64,000 bases of DNA from Streptomyces capitiformicae (lineage in GTDB: Bacteria > Actinomycetota > Actinomycetes > Streptomycetales > Streptomycetaceae): positions 2,045,767 to 2,109,766 of the forward strand of contig NZ_CP022161.1 in the NCBI RefSeq assembly GCF_002214185.1. Direction: 5' to 3'. The position numbers and the translations under genes are program-made. Shown piece by piece: positions 1-9,468 of this stretch (position 1 is the first letter of the stretch; each line of letters starts with the position of its first letter). The notes below the pieces were generated by a model. That model did no database searches and was not told the DNA's origin. It saw only the letters and a program-made list of their open reading frames with translations.

Positions 1-143
1 GCCGGCCAGACGCGGACCGCCTCCACCAGCGCGTCCTGGACGGCGTCCTCGGCCGCCGCGAAGTCGGCTCCGCGGCGGACGAGGACGGCGAGAACGCTCG
101 GCGTGAGGCTCCGGAGCAGGGCCTCGTCCATCGATGACGTCAT
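1..143 (-). CDS. RNA polymerase ECF-type sigma factor, N-terminus only (cut by window edge)
   Basis: Only the first 47 residues are present, read leftwards from an ATG at 143. The segment DEALLRSLTPSVLAVLVRRG followed by DFAAAEDAVQDALVEA is the region-2 start typical of ECF sigma factors of the group linked to YCII/DGPF proteins (ECF42-like). The start codon overlaps the stop of the upstream YCII-family gene by ATGA, so the two are translationally coupled. In known family members this pairing is conserved, and the sigma factor carries a C-terminal extension that cannot be seen here. Identity as a sigma factor is fairly sure; the subgroup is inferred from the neighbour. Confidence 0.75.
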   Translation of the reverse strand, partial: MTSSMDEALLRSLTPSVLAVLVRRGADFAAAEDAVQDALVEAVRVWP

Positions 144-547
144 TCCGTGATGGTGGTCGTCGTGCCGTAGAACGGGCGCACCTCGAGCCACTCGTGGATC
201 GGCCTCCCGCCCGCCCCGGGGGCGGCCGACAGTTCCCCGGCCAGCTCGACGGCGCGCTCGTGGCTGTCGACGTCGATCACCATCCAGCCGGCGATGAGGT
301 CCTTGGTCTCGGCGAACGGGCCGTCGGTGACCGGCGGGCGCCCTTCACCGTCGTACCGGACCCACATCCCCTCGGGCGCGAGCGCCTGACCGTCGACGAA
401 CTCGCCGGTCTTCTCGAGCCGGGCCGCGAAGTCGTTCATGTACTGCATGTGCGCCGAGATCTCCTCCGGCGTCCACTGGTCCATGGGCACGTTGTTGACC
501 GGAGCCGGAGCGCCACGGTAGTGCTTCAGCAGCAGGTACTTGGCCAT
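140..547 (-). CDS. YCII-related (DGPF-type) protein, partner of ECF sigma factor
   Basis: A 135-residue protein starting MAKYLLLKHYRG. It has the YCII/DGPF fold signature: an N-terminal beta strand, the central helix PEEISAHMQYMNDFAARLEK, the VTDGPFAETKDLIAGWMVID block and a C-terminal HEWLEVRPF. The ATG at 547 is preceded by GAGGAGA at good spacing, which rejects longer upstream starts. The gene overlaps the following ECF sigma gene by ATGA. Family members are small ferredoxin-like-fold proteins of uncertain biochemical role; some are enzymes, but here the adjacency to the sigma factor suggests a regulatory or signal-linked function. No substrate can be named. Confidence 0.85.
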   Translation of the reverse strand: MAKYLLLKHYRGAPAPVNNVPMDQWTPEEISAHMQYMNDFAARLEKTGEFVDGQALAPEGMWVRYDGEGRPPVTDGPFAETKDLIAGWMVIDVDSHERAVELAGELSAAPGAGGRPIHEWLEVRPFYGTTTTITE

Positions 548-663
548 CGTGTTTCTCCTCGGTGCTGTGCGACCCATTGTGGTCGCTTCACCCCGGGGAC
601 GGAGCAGGGCACGGGTTCTCGACATCGCTCCGAAGATTCCGCCGAAACTTTTTTCGCCGGACC

Positions 664-2712
664 TCACGGCAGGGCCAGAACCTCGTCGATCGCGGACCGC
701 ATCTCCTCGTCCCCCAGGACGGCCCGGTAGTCCTGGTGGGCCGACAGCCGCCGGTCGGAGTCCCGCAGCGTTCGCAGGGCCGCCCGCGCCGCCGGCGAGA
801 CCGTGCCGATCCGGGTGAAGGCGCTGAGCGCGAAGGAGAGGAAGCCGTAGGAGTCGTCGCCGTCGGCCATCGGAAGGACGTACTCCGTCAGGACGGACAC
901 GGTCGGCTCCGCCTCGGCCGTGATCGACCACAGCGCGATCGCCGCCTTCAGCCGCTGATAACCGTCACAGCGCTCCATGATGTACCGCACCCGGTCGGCG
1001 TAGGGCGCGGCCACCGGGCCGAAGTCGCCGAGGCGCTCGACCGGACCGTACAACAGCGGCCCCTCCTCGGTCAGCACCGCCTCGGCTATGGGAGCCAGCG
1101 CCGTGTCGCGGTCGCCGCCCAGACGCCAGGCGGCCCACGCCACGTACTCATGGTTCCCGGGGTGGTCGAGGACCGTGGCCCGGCGCACGGCGGGCTCGGC
1201 GGACCGGGCGGCCGGTCCCATCGCCATCAGCGCCTCCATCGCGCTCACCGAGTACCGGGCGTCGTCCAGCAGGGCCACCACCTCCGGCAGCGCGGGCGCC
1301 GCGGCCGGCCCCCAGGCCTGGAGGACTTCGAGGAAGCTGCACGTCAGCGAGCCGCCCTTGCCGTCCTTGCGGAGCAGCTCGCGCACCGCAGGCAGCAGGG
1401 TCTCCGCGTGCGCCGACAGCGGAGTCAGGACGTCCTCGACCTCCGGCAGGCGCGGGTCGCCCGAGCAGTACGAGCGGGACCACTGACCCTCGTACGGCGC
1501 GTACAGCTGCTCGACGAGCCCGGGCAGGGCGCGCTCGTCGCCGATGCGGGTCAGCGCCCAGCGGGCCTGCTCGCCGACGGTGCCCTCGATGAGATCGCCG
1601 GCCTCGCCCGGGTCGTCGAGGAGCGCGGCCAGCCCGTCGGCGTACGGAGCCGCCTGCCGGCCGAGTACCGCGAGCAGGTGGGCCGCCCGGTACCGTACGC
1701 CGGCGTCCGGGTCGGCGAGCAGCGCGCCCGCGAGCGGCAGCAGCACGGGTGCCGCGGACGGCCGGTCCACCAGCAGCCGCCACGCCTCGTCCAGCGCGGC
1801 GCTGCACAGCGGGGCGTCACCGTTCCGGCGTGCCGCGTCGATGAGCCGGACGACGAAGTCGAGTGCCGTGTGCGGTACATCCTCGAACAGGCCGACCGCC
1901 CGGGAGACGACGTCTTCACGGGTGAAGGCCCACTTGAAGTCCGGCACGTACCAGATCGCCTCGAACAGCGGGCGCACGGCAGGGTCGGACAGGACCTCCA
2001 CCAGCAGGTCCAGCTCACGGACCGCTGCCCGGGGTTCGAACCACGCCCAGGCGTGCACGGCCGCGACCCGCATGACGGGCCCGTCCGTCCGCAGCACCTC
2101 GGCCAGTACGGCCCGCACCCGTTCCACCGCGTCGGTGTCGGCGGTGCGGGCGGCGGTCCCGAGCTCCAGCAGTACGGGCAGCCGCACCGTCGGGTCCGTC
2201 TCGGCGCGCCACCGCTCCAGCAACTCCCCGACACCCTCCGCGAGGGGCAGGGCCTGCCGTCGTATTTCGGGCCGGGGGTCCGTGAGCAGCGCCCGCAGCT
2301 GAGGGCGGTGGCGCCGCCAGGCCTCGGGCCACTCCGCGTCCACCTTGTCCGGTTCGGCCTTGGCGGCCGCCTTGGCCAGGCCCGTCAGCAGCTCGACGAG
2401 CGTGAGCCGGGCGCCCATGGCGGGATCGTGGGCGAGGGCGACGACGAACGGCAGGGCCGCTGTCGCAGCGGGCGCTATGCGTCCGGTGCTCAGCGCGAAG
2501 CTGTCGAACAGCGGGTAGCAGTCATCCTCGGTCGCCGCCTCGCCCTTGGCCGCCAGATGCCGCAGAGCGCGCAGCATCTCCTCGGCCGAGTGCGGCGCGA
2601 GCGCCGACTCCAGCCGCTCCCACGGCACTTCGTTCAGCCCGTCCAGCACCACGCCCGCCACGCACTCCCCCGCTAACTCGATGAACCGTCCGACCGTCTT
2701 CCCGGCGGCCAT
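664..2712 (-). CDS. HEAT-repeat protein, 682 residues
   Basis: A long soluble protein made almost entirely of alpha-helical HEAT-like units: recurring patterns such as RPEIRRQALPLAEGVGELLE, DPDAGVRYRAAHLLAVLG and DARYSVSAMEALMAMGPAA, spaced about 30-50 residues apart from roughly residue 140 to the end. No catalytic motif, signal peptide or membrane segment is visible. Such proteins normally act as protein-binding scaffolds; no partner can be named. It is transcribed leftwards, about 110 bases downstream of pepN, from which it is separated by a weak hairpin. The start at 2712 has only a weak ribosome-binding site. The antisense strand also carries long open frames, but these lack any recognisable protein pattern. 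Confidence 0.8.
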   Translation of the reverse strand: MAAGKTVGRFIELAGECVAGVVLDGLNEVPWERLESALAPHSAEEMLRALRHLAAKGEAATEDDCYPLFDSFALSTGRIAPAATAALPFVVALAHDPAMGARLTLVELLTGLAKAAAKAEPDKVDAEWPEAWRRHRPQLRALLTDPRPEIRRQALPLAEGVGELLERWRAETDPTVRLPVLLELGTAARTADTDAVERVRAVLAEVLRTDGPVMRVAAVHAWAWFEPRAAVRELDLLVEVLSDPAVRPLFEAIWYVPDFKWAFTREDVVSRAVGLFEDVPHTALDFVVRLIDAARRNGDAPLCSAALDEAWRLLVDRPSAAPVLLPLAGALLADPDAGVRYRAAHLLAVLGRQAAPYADGLAALLDDPGEAGDLIEGTVGEQARWALTRIGDERALPGLVEQLYAPYEGQWSRSYCSGDPRLPEVEDVLTPLSAHAETLLPAVRELLRKDGKGGSLTCSFLEVLQAWGPAAAPALPEVVALLDDARYSVSAMEALMAMGPAARSAEPAVRRATVLDHPGNHEYVAWAAWRLGGDRDTALAPIAEAVLTEEGPLLYGPVERLGDFGPVAAPYADRVRYIMERCDGYQRLKAAIALWSITAEAEPTVSVLTEYVLPMADGDDSYGFLSFALSAFTRIGTVSPAARAALRTLRDSDRRLSAHQDYRAVLGDEEMRSAIDEVLALP

Positions 2713-2774
2713 CCTGTCACCGGAGGCGGCCGCTGCCGGAACGGTTTTCCGTGCGGAGACGCCGGAGACGAAGG

Positions 2775-2802
2775 GGGGCGCCCGGTGAACCCCGAGCGCC
2801 CC
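2775..2802 (-). terminator. Short hairpin downstream of pepN (first copy)
   Basis: GGGGCGC at 2775-2781 pairs with GCGCCCC at 2796-2802 across a 14-base loop, 19 bases past the pepN stop. It is a plausible terminator or transcript end for the leftward aminopeptidase gene. There is no T-run, as is usual in Streptomyces. Confidence 0.5.
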
Positions 2803-2820
2803 TCATCGTCGTACGGCGGA

Positions 2821-5406
2821 CTACTCCACAGCCGTAGCCGCCGCCGCGTCCGCCGCCTGGGCCTTCAGCGCGCGCTCCACGCCCGCGCGGGACTCGGAGA
2901 CGAGGCGGCGGAGGGCCGCGTTCGGCTCGGCGGAGGCGAGCCAGGTGTCCGTCTTCGTCAGGGTCTCGGCCGAGACCTGGACGGTCGGGTAGAGGCCGAT
3001 GGCGATCTGCTGGGCGATCTCGTGGGAGCGGGAGTCCCAGATCTCCTTGACCACGGCGAAGTACTTGTCCGTGTACGGGGCGAGCAGTTCGCGCTGGTCG
3101 GTCTGGACGAAGCCGCCGATGACGGCCTCCTGGACGGCGTTCGGGAGCTTGTCGGAGTCGATGACCGAGGCCCAGGCCTCCGCCTTGGCCTCCGGGGTCG
3201 GGCGGGCGGCGCGGGCGGTGGCCGCGTGGCGCTCGCCGGCCGCCGTCCTGTCGCGCTCGTACTCCCCGGCGATCTCCGCCTCGTCGTAACGCCCCACCGC
3301 CGCGAGCCGCTGCACGAACGACCAGCGCAGCTCGGTGTCGACGGCCAGCCCCTCGATCGTCTGCGTCCCCTCCAACAGGGCCTCCAGGAGGTCCAGTTGT
3401 TCGGGGGTGCGGGCGGTCGCGGCGAACGCGCGGGCCCAGGCCAGCTGCTGGTCGGAGGCGGCCTCCGCGGCACGCAGATGCGCGAGGGTTGCGTCCGTCC
3501 AGCGGGTGAGCAGCGACTCGCGGGCCGACGGGTCCGCGTACAGCTCGATCGCCAGCTTCACCTGCCGGTGCAGCGACTGCACGACGCCGATGTCCGACTC
3601 CTTGCCGATGCCGGAGAGGACCAGGGAGAGGTAGTCGCGGGTCGCCAGTTCGGCGTCGCGCGTCATGTCCCAGGCCGACGCCCAGCACAGGGCGCGGGGG
3701 AGGGAGGACTCGAAGTCCCCGAGGTGCTTCGTGACGAACGCCAGCGACTGCTCGTCCAGGCGGACCTTCGCGTACGACAGGTCGTCGTCGTTGAGGAGGA
3801 CGACCGCCGGGCGGCGCTTGCCCACCAGCTGGGGTACGGCGGTCAGTTCGCCGTCGACGTCCAGCTCGACGCGCTCGTCGCGGACCAGCTTGCCGCTGTC
3901 GTCGTCGAGTTCATAGAGGCCGATCGCGATCCGGTGCGGGCGGAGCGTCGGCACGCCCTTCGCGCCCGCGGGCAGGTCCGGGGCCTCCTGGCGGATGGCG
4001 AACGACGTGATGACGCCGTCCTCGTCCGTCTCGATCTCGGGCCGGAGGATGTTGATGCCCGCCGTCTCCAGCCACGCCTTCGACCAGGCCTTCAGATCAC
4101 GGCCGGAGGTCTCCTCCAGGGCGCCCAGCAGATCGGACAGGCGCGTGTTGCCGTACGCGTGCGCCTTGAAGTACGCCTGCACGCCCCGGAAGAACTCGTC
4201 CATGCCGACGTACGCGACGAGCTGCTTCAGCACGCTCGCGCCCTTGGCGTACGTGATGCCGTCGAAGTTGACGAGCACGTCGTCCAGGTCGCGGATCTCC
4301 GCCATGATCGGGTGCGTCGACGGCAGCTGGTCCTGCCGGTAGGCCCAGGTCTTCATGGAGTTGGCGAACGTCGTCCACGAGTGCGGCCAGCGCGAGCCGG
4401 GGGCGTACGCCTGGCAGGCGATGGACGTGTACGTGGCGAACGACTCGTTCAGCCACAGGTCGTTCCACCACTCCATCGTCACGAGGTTGCCGAACCACAT
4501 GTGGGCCAGCTCGTGCAGGATGGTCTCGGCGCGCGTCTCGTACGCGGCGTCCGTCACCTTGGAGCGGAAGACGTACTGGTCGCGGATGGTGACGGCCCCG
4601 GCGTTCTCCATCGCGCCCGCGTTGAACTCCGGCACGAACAGCTGGTCGTACTTCTTGAACGGGTACGCGTAGTCGAACTTCTCCTGGAACCAGTCGAAGC
4701 CCTGCCGGGTGACCTCGAAGATGGCGTCCGAGTCGAGGAACTCGGCGAGCGACGGCCGGCAGTAGATGCCCAGCGGCACGCTCTGCCCGTCCTTCTCGTA
4801 CACGCTGTGGACGGAGTGGTACGGGCCGACGATCAGCGCGGTGATGTAGGTCGAGATCCGGGGCGTCGGCTCGAAGACCCAGGTGTCGTCCTTGGGCTCC
4901 GGTGTCGGCGAGTTGGAGATCACGGTCCAGCCGGTCGGCGCCTTGACGGTGAACTGGAAGGTGGCCTTCAGGTCGGGCTGCTCGAAGGAGGCGAAGACGC
5001 GGCGGGCGTCCGGGACCTCGAACTGGGTGTACAGGTACGCCTGGTCGTCGACCGGGTCGACGAACCGGTGCAGACCTTCACCCGTGTTGGTGTACGCGCA
5101 GTCGGCGACGACCCGCAGGATGTTGGGGCCCTCCAGCAGCCCCGGCAGGGCGATCCGGGAGTCCTTGAACACCTCGGCGGGATCGAGGGCGTCCCCGTTC
5201 AGGGTCACCTCGTGGACGGTCGGGGCCACCAGGTCGATGAAGGAGTCGGCGCCGTTCTCCGCGACAGCGAAGCGCACCGTGGTCACGGACCGGTAGGTGC
5301 CGCCCTCCTGCGCGCCGGAGAGGTCGAGATCGATCTCGTACGAGTCAACGCTGAGCAGCGCCGCCCGCTGCTGAGCCTCTTCGCGGGTCAGGTTTGTGCC
5401 AGGCAC
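2821..5406 (-). CDS. pepN: Aminopeptidase N (M1 metallopeptidase), first copy
   Basis: An 861-residue M1 zinc aminopeptidase that removes N-terminal residues from peptides in the cytosol; no signal peptide is present. Visible motifs are GAMEN at 264-268 (substrate amino-terminus recognition), the zinc site HELAH at 298-302 with the distal glutamate E321 in WLNESFA, then an ERAP1-like C-terminal helical half. Length fits actinobacterial PepN. The start ATG has an adjacent GAGGAGATGA-type ribosome-binding site. A second full-length M1 paralogue of identical length lies at 16094-18679 in this window. It is divergent from the toxin-antitoxin pair to its right. Confidence 0.96.
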   Translation of the reverse strand: MPGTNLTREEAQQRAALLSVDSYEIDLDLSGAQEGGTYRSVTTVRFAVAENGADSFIDLVAPTVHEVTLNGDALDPAEVFKDSRIALPGLLEGPNILRVVADCAYTNTGEGLHRFVDPVDDQAYLYTQFEVPDARRVFASFEQPDLKATFQFTVKAPTGWTVISNSPTPEPKDDTWVFEPTPRISTYITALIVGPYHSVHSVYEKDGQSVPLGIYCRPSLAEFLDSDAIFEVTRQGFDWFQEKFDYAYPFKKYDQLFVPEFNAGAMENAGAVTIRDQYVFRSKVTDAAYETRAETILHELAHMWFGNLVTMEWWNDLWLNESFATYTSIACQAYAPGSRWPHSWTTFANSMKTWAYRQDQLPSTHPIMAEIRDLDDVLVNFDGITYAKGASVLKQLVAYVGMDEFFRGVQAYFKAHAYGNTRLSDLLGALEETSGRDLKAWSKAWLETAGINILRPEIETDEDGVITSFAIRQEAPDLPAGAKGVPTLRPHRIAIGLYELDDDSGKLVRDERVELDVDGELTAVPQLVGKRRPAVVLLNDDDLSYAKVRLDEQSLAFVTKHLGDFESSLPRALCWASAWDMTRDAELATRDYLSLVLSGIGKESDIGVVQSLHRQVKLAIELYADPSARESLLTRWTDATLAHLRAAEAASDQQLAWARAFAATARTPEQLDLLEALLEGTQTIEGLAVDTELRWSFVQRLAAVGRYDEAEIAGEYERDRTAAGERHAATARAARPTPEAKAEAWASVIDSDKLPNAVQEAVIGGFVQTDQRELLAPYTDKYFAVVKEIWDSRSHEIAQQIAIGLYPTVQVSAETLTKTDTWLASAEPNAALRRLVSESRAGVERALKAQAADAAAATAVE

Positions 5407-5483
5407 GCGGTCATCTCCTCGGTATGTGTGGGTTCGGTCATCCTTCCACGAGCGGGACCCTGTTTGGAGTGGCTAACGGTTGC

Positions 5484-5496
5484 CTACCATGGGTAG
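5484..5496 (+). promoter_or_regulatory. Candidate operator of the toxin-antitoxin pair
   Basis: CTACC-ATG-GGTAG forms a perfect 5-bp inverted repeat with a 3-base centre, ending nine bases before the antitoxin ATG. Ribbon-helix-helix antitoxins usually repress their own promoter through short palindromes of this kind, so this is a likely autoregulatory site. Only one half-site pair is visible and no clear promoter was recognised. Confidence 0.45.
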
Positions 5497-5505
5497 CATC
5501 AGGGT

Positions 5506-5736
5506 ATGAAGATTAGTGTGAGCCTGCCGCAGGAGGACGTTGCCTTCGTCGACGAGTACGCCGCGCGAACAGAGGCCGATTCCCGGTCAGCTGTGATACA
5601 CGCCGCCATCGAACTGCTTCGTCAAGCGCAGCTGGAGCAGGAGTACACGGAGGCCTTCGCCGAGTGGGACGCGAGTGAGGACGCTGCCCTCTGGGACCGG
5701 ACGAGTGGGGACGGGATCACCGATGAAACGCGGTGA
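5506..5736 (+). CDS. Ribbon-helix-helix antitoxin (MazE/CopG-like)
   Basis: A 76-residue protein. The first 45 residues, MKISVSLPQEDVAFVDEYAA then a helix with SRSAVIHAAIELLR, match the beta-strand/helix/helix DNA-binding fold of CopG/RHH antitoxins. The acidic remainder (EYTEAFAEWDASEDAALWDR) is the expected disordered toxin-neutralising tail. It overlaps the toxin start by 14 bases, so the pair is translationally coupled. It probably binds the palindrome just upstream. The pair sits between pepN and asd, a likely acquired insertion in a housekeeping region. Confidence 0.88.
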   Translation: MKISVSLPQEDVAFVDEYAARTEADSRSAVIHAAIELLRQAQLEQEYTEAFAEWDASEDAALWDRTSGDGITDETR

Positions 5737-6070
5737 CATCTACATGGTCGACCTGGAACCGGCCCGGGGCAGCGAGGCCAGCAAGGTCAGGCCTGCGGTG
5801 ATCGTGTCCAACAACGGTGCCAACGAGTCGGTCGAGCGGAACAACCGGGGTGTGGTCACTGTCGTGCCGCTGACTTCAAACACCTCTCGCGTCCTGACTT
5901 TCCAGGTTTTCCTGGGTGCGGACGAGAGTCGCCTTCCCAAGGACTCCAAGGTCCAGTGCGAGCAGGTCCGCGCCGTCGCTCCGCAGCGTGTGCTGCAACG
6001 GGTCGGGTCGGTCCCGCGCCAGCGCATGGCCGAGATCGACTCGGCACTACGGCGGCACCTGGCGCTCTGA
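5723..6070 (+). CDS. mazF: MazF/PemK-type endoribonuclease toxin
   Basis: A 115-residue protein beginning MKRGDIYMVDLEPARGSE, followed by KVRPAVIVSNN and VVTVVPLTSNT: the classical MazF/PemK beta-barrel with the GDI(Y/V) and RP(A/V)(V/L)(I/V) signatures, and the QVRAVAPQRV-LQRVGSV segment near the end. Family members cut mRNA at short sequence motifs and arrest growth when the antitoxin is degraded. The ATG at 5723 lies inside the antitoxin gene; a longer frame starting at 5675 is possible but lacks family similarity. All usual conserved blocks are intact, so it is probably active. Cleavage specificity cannot be inferred. Confidence 0.92.
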   Translation: MKRGDIYMVDLEPARGSEASKVRPAVIVSNNGANESVERNNRGVVTVVPLTSNTSRVLTFQVFLGADESRLPKDSKVQCEQVRAVAPQRVLQRVGSVPRQRMAEIDSALRRHLAL

Positions 6071-6075
6071 ACAGT

Positions 6076-6115
6076 AGTAGGGGGCGCCCACCGGTATCGG
6101 TGGGCGCCCCCTACT
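6076..6115. terminator. Bidirectional terminator between mazF and asd
   Basis: A perfect 18-bp stem: AGTAGGGGGCGCCCACCG at 6076-6093, loop GTAT, complementary arm at 6098-6115. It lies between two convergent genes and can serve both. Confidence 0.9.
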
Positions 6116-6143
6116 GCGTACGGCACTGCGTACGGCCCCGGTG

Positions 6144-7500
<1,357 letters not shown>

Positions 7501-8061
7501 GTGGCTGTGCTGCGCAGAAAGGCGCGCCGCGTCCAGGAGGTGGACGATCCTGCGGGCGGCTCGGGGGACACCGGCGCCGATCCGCTGGACGCGGCCCAGG
7601 AACGGCGGGTACGGGCGGTGCTCGCGCTCGGTGGTGTGCCGCAGGCGGACCTGCTGGACGGGGTGCAGCAGGTACGGCTGCGGCTGCTGGAGCGGGCCGC
7701 GAGCGGTCGTGAGGCCCCGCGGGACGTGTCCGCGTGGGCGGCGGTGGTCGCCTCCAACCTGGCGATGGACTGGCACCGGGCCAAGCGCCGCCAGGAGCGC
7801 CTCGGCGAGCGCCTCGCCTCGCTGCGCCAGCCGGAGCACTCCTCCGGCGAGGACTCCAGCGTGCTCTCGCTCGCCGTCGCCCGCGGCCTGGACGAGCTGC
7901 CCGACGCCCTGCGCCAGGTCCTCGTCCTGCGCTTCTACGCCGACCTGCCGGTACGCGGGATCGCCGAGGAACTCGGCATCCCCGAGGGCACGGTCAAGAG
8001 CAGGCTCCACTCGGCGGTCCGCGCCCTGCGCACCCGCCTGCACGAGGACGAGGTGGTGTGA
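7501..8061 (+). CDS. RNA polymerase sigma factor, sigma-70/ECF family
   Basis: A 186-residue sigma factor. Region 2 is seen around WAAVVASNLAMDWHRAKRRQ and region 4 as LDELPDALRQVLVLRFYADL followed by the helix-turn-helix VRGIAEELGIPEGTVKSRLH. It lacks an N-terminal extension. The GTG at 7501 abuts a strong GAGGGGAGGG site; the GTG at 7507 has better spacing and is an alternative start. The next gene begins one base after its stop and encodes a single-pass membrane protein, a typical setting for an anti-sigma factor. The regulon is unknown. Confidence 0.9.
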   Translation: MAVLRRKARRVQEVDDPAGGSGDTGADPLDAAQERRVRAVLALGGVPQADLLDGVQQVRLRLLERAASGREAPRDVSAWAAVVASNLAMDWHRAKRRQERLGERLASLRQPEHSSGEDSSVLSLAVARGLDELPDALRQVLVLRFYADLPVRGIAEELGIPEGTVKSRLHSAVRALRTRLHEDEVV

Positions 8062-8062
8062 C

Positions 8063-9007
8063 GTGGCCGCCCGGGACGACAGCCGGCGCGATGCCGAGTA
8101 CGACGGTGCCGAGTACAGCAGCGCCGAGCACGACGGCGGCGAACACGCCGGTGCCGAATACGACGGCATGGACGCCTTGATGGCCGTGCTGACGGACGAA
8201 CCGCTGCCCGAAGAAGCCCTGGCCGACGCCGAGTTCATGGCCGCCCGGCAGTCGGCCGCCACCGACGTCGCCCTGCTGAGGGAGCAGCTGGGGCTGATCG
8301 CCGAGGCTGCCATCTCCGGGACGGGGGAGGAGTGGGCGGAGGCCGCGGATCCGCCGGGGCGACTCACGGCCGCGCGGCCGGGGGACGCGGCCGGCACCGA
8401 GACGGGCCCCGGTCGCGGGCCCGAGCCCGAGGCGGCCCCCGTCCCGCCGGTGAGGCCCCTGCCGACGCGGCCCGCCCGCCCCCGGCGCCATCGCCGCGCC
8501 CTCTCCCTGGCCTTCGGCACCCTCGCGGCCGCGGCCGCCGCCACCGTCGTCGTCGGCCTGGGCTGGGTCGTCGTGCAGTCGGCCGGCGGGGCGAACACGA
8601 CGGCGTCGGACTCGGGCGTGGCCCAGAAGGACAGCGACCTCGGCACGGACAGCGGGGGGAACACCGACGAGAGCGGCAGCCTCAGGACCGAGGGGTACAT
8701 CGCCTGCGCCCGCCTGATCGTCGAGGGCACCGTCGTCTCCCTGGAACCCGTCCCCGGCACCCAACAGGACCGGGTCACCCTCGACGTCGACCGCTACTAC
8801 AAGCCGGACAGGGGCGCCGACGAGATCGTCTTCCCGATGGACGAGGACGTCGACCCTCGCCTGAAGGTGGGCGACCACGTCCTGATCGGCATCCCCCGCG
8901 ACACCGCCGAGCCCGACATCTGGACGACGGATGAGGAGGACATCGCCCACGACCGGGCCTGGATCAAGGAGGCACTGGCCGACGCGGAGGGCCTGACATG
9001 TGAGTAA
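8063..9007 (+). CDS. Single-pass membrane protein cotranscribed with sigma factor; possible anti-sigma factor
   Basis: A 314-residue protein with an acidic cytoplasmic part, one membrane segment at about residues 148-173 (ALSLAFGTLAAAAAATVVVG) and an extracytoplasmic domain of about 110 residues containing ACARLIVEGTVVSLEPVPG and VGDHVLIGIP, which reads like a small beta-barrel. The first 35 residues are degenerate repeats of the form (A/G)E(Y/H)DG. The GTG start follows the sigma stop by one base, so coupling is very likely. Topology and position suggest an anti-sigma or sensor role, but no zinc-binding anti-sigma motif (HxxxCxxC) is seen. Function is inferred from context only. Confidence 0.75.
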   Translation: MAARDDSRRDAEYDGAEYSSAEHDGGEHAGAEYDGMDALMAVLTDEPLPEEALADAEFMAARQSAATDVALLREQLGLIAEAAISGTGEEWAEAADPPGRLTAARPGDAAGTETGPGRGPEPEAAPVPPVRPLPTRPARPRRHRRALSLAFGTLAAAAAATVVVGLGWVVVQSAGGANTTASDSGVAQKDSDLGTDSGGNTDESGSLRTEGYIACARLIVEGTVVSLEPVPGTQQDRVTLDVDRYYKPDRGADEIVFPMDEDVDPRLKVGDHVLIGIPRDTAEPDIWTTDEEDIAHDRAWIKEALADAEGLTCE

Positions 9008-9031
9008 GCGGAGGGCCTGACATGTGAGTAG
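8984..9031 (+). repeat. 24-bp tandem duplication across the stop codon
   Basis: Two adjacent 24-base units beginning GCGGAGGGCCTGACATG occupy 8984-9007 and 9008-9031 and differ only in the last base. The first contains the end of the membrane-protein gene including its stop. It looks like a recent slippage duplication. Confidence 0.9.
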
Positions 9032-9042
9032 GGGAACGGCAA

Positions 9043-9071
9043 ACGGCCCGCCGGAGAACCCGACGGGCCGT
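9043..9071. terminator. Terminator between convergent genes
   Basis: ACGGCCCG at 9043-9050 pairs with CGGGCCGT at 9064-9071, with extra CG pairing inside. It lies between the rightward sigma operon and the leftward 64-residue gene. Confidence 0.65.
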
Positions 9072-9085
9072 CGTGAACAGCTGGA

Positions 9086-9280
9086 TCAGTCCTTCTCGTC
9101 CCACGTCCACGTCACCTTTTCACCGGGGACGACCACCCCGGTGAGGTCGTCGGCCCCGACGACCCTGAGGTCGGGGGCCGAGGAGCCGACGGCGTTACCG
9201 ACGACGAGGACCGTCGCGGCGGAACCGAGAGCCAGCAGGGCGAGGACGCTCAGGCGCCGTGCCTTCGTCGAGGAATGCAC
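9086..9280 (-). CDS. Small exported or membrane-anchored protein of unknown function
   Basis: A 64-residue protein starting VHSSTKARRLSVLALLALGS: a positively charged start followed by one hydrophobic segment (residues 10-28), then a short polar tail ending KVTWTWDEKD. The GTG at 9280 is preceded by GAGGAA at five bases, which supports this start over a longer frame. It is a probable secreted or singly anchored peptide. It follows the LuxR-type gene in the same direction with a gap of about 190 bases. I do not recognise a family. Confidence 0.65.
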   Translation of the reverse strand: MHSSTKARRLSVLALLALGSAATVLVVGNAVGSSAPDLRVVGADDLTGVVVPGEKVTWTWDEKD

Positions 9281-9468
9281 AACCGTTCCTCTTTCGTGTG
9301 GGGGTACAAGGGAGGGCCCCAACGGGGCATGACCGAGCATGGTGGATCGAGGCGGGATTCGTGTGCGTCCGCGGTGGCCTCTTGCGGCCATGACCGGACA
9401 GTGCCACATGTCCCGCCCGATCGCGGGTAGTCCTCCCGCTGGGCTCCGCAGTCGGCCCCCAACACGCC

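Noticed and set aside
562..5496. Very long antisense frames opposite the HEAT-repeat gene and first pepN (704 and 903 codons)
   Set aside because: High GC keeps several frames open; the translations are Arg/Gly/Pro/Val-rich without domain patterns, while the opposite frames show clear families and proper third-position GC.
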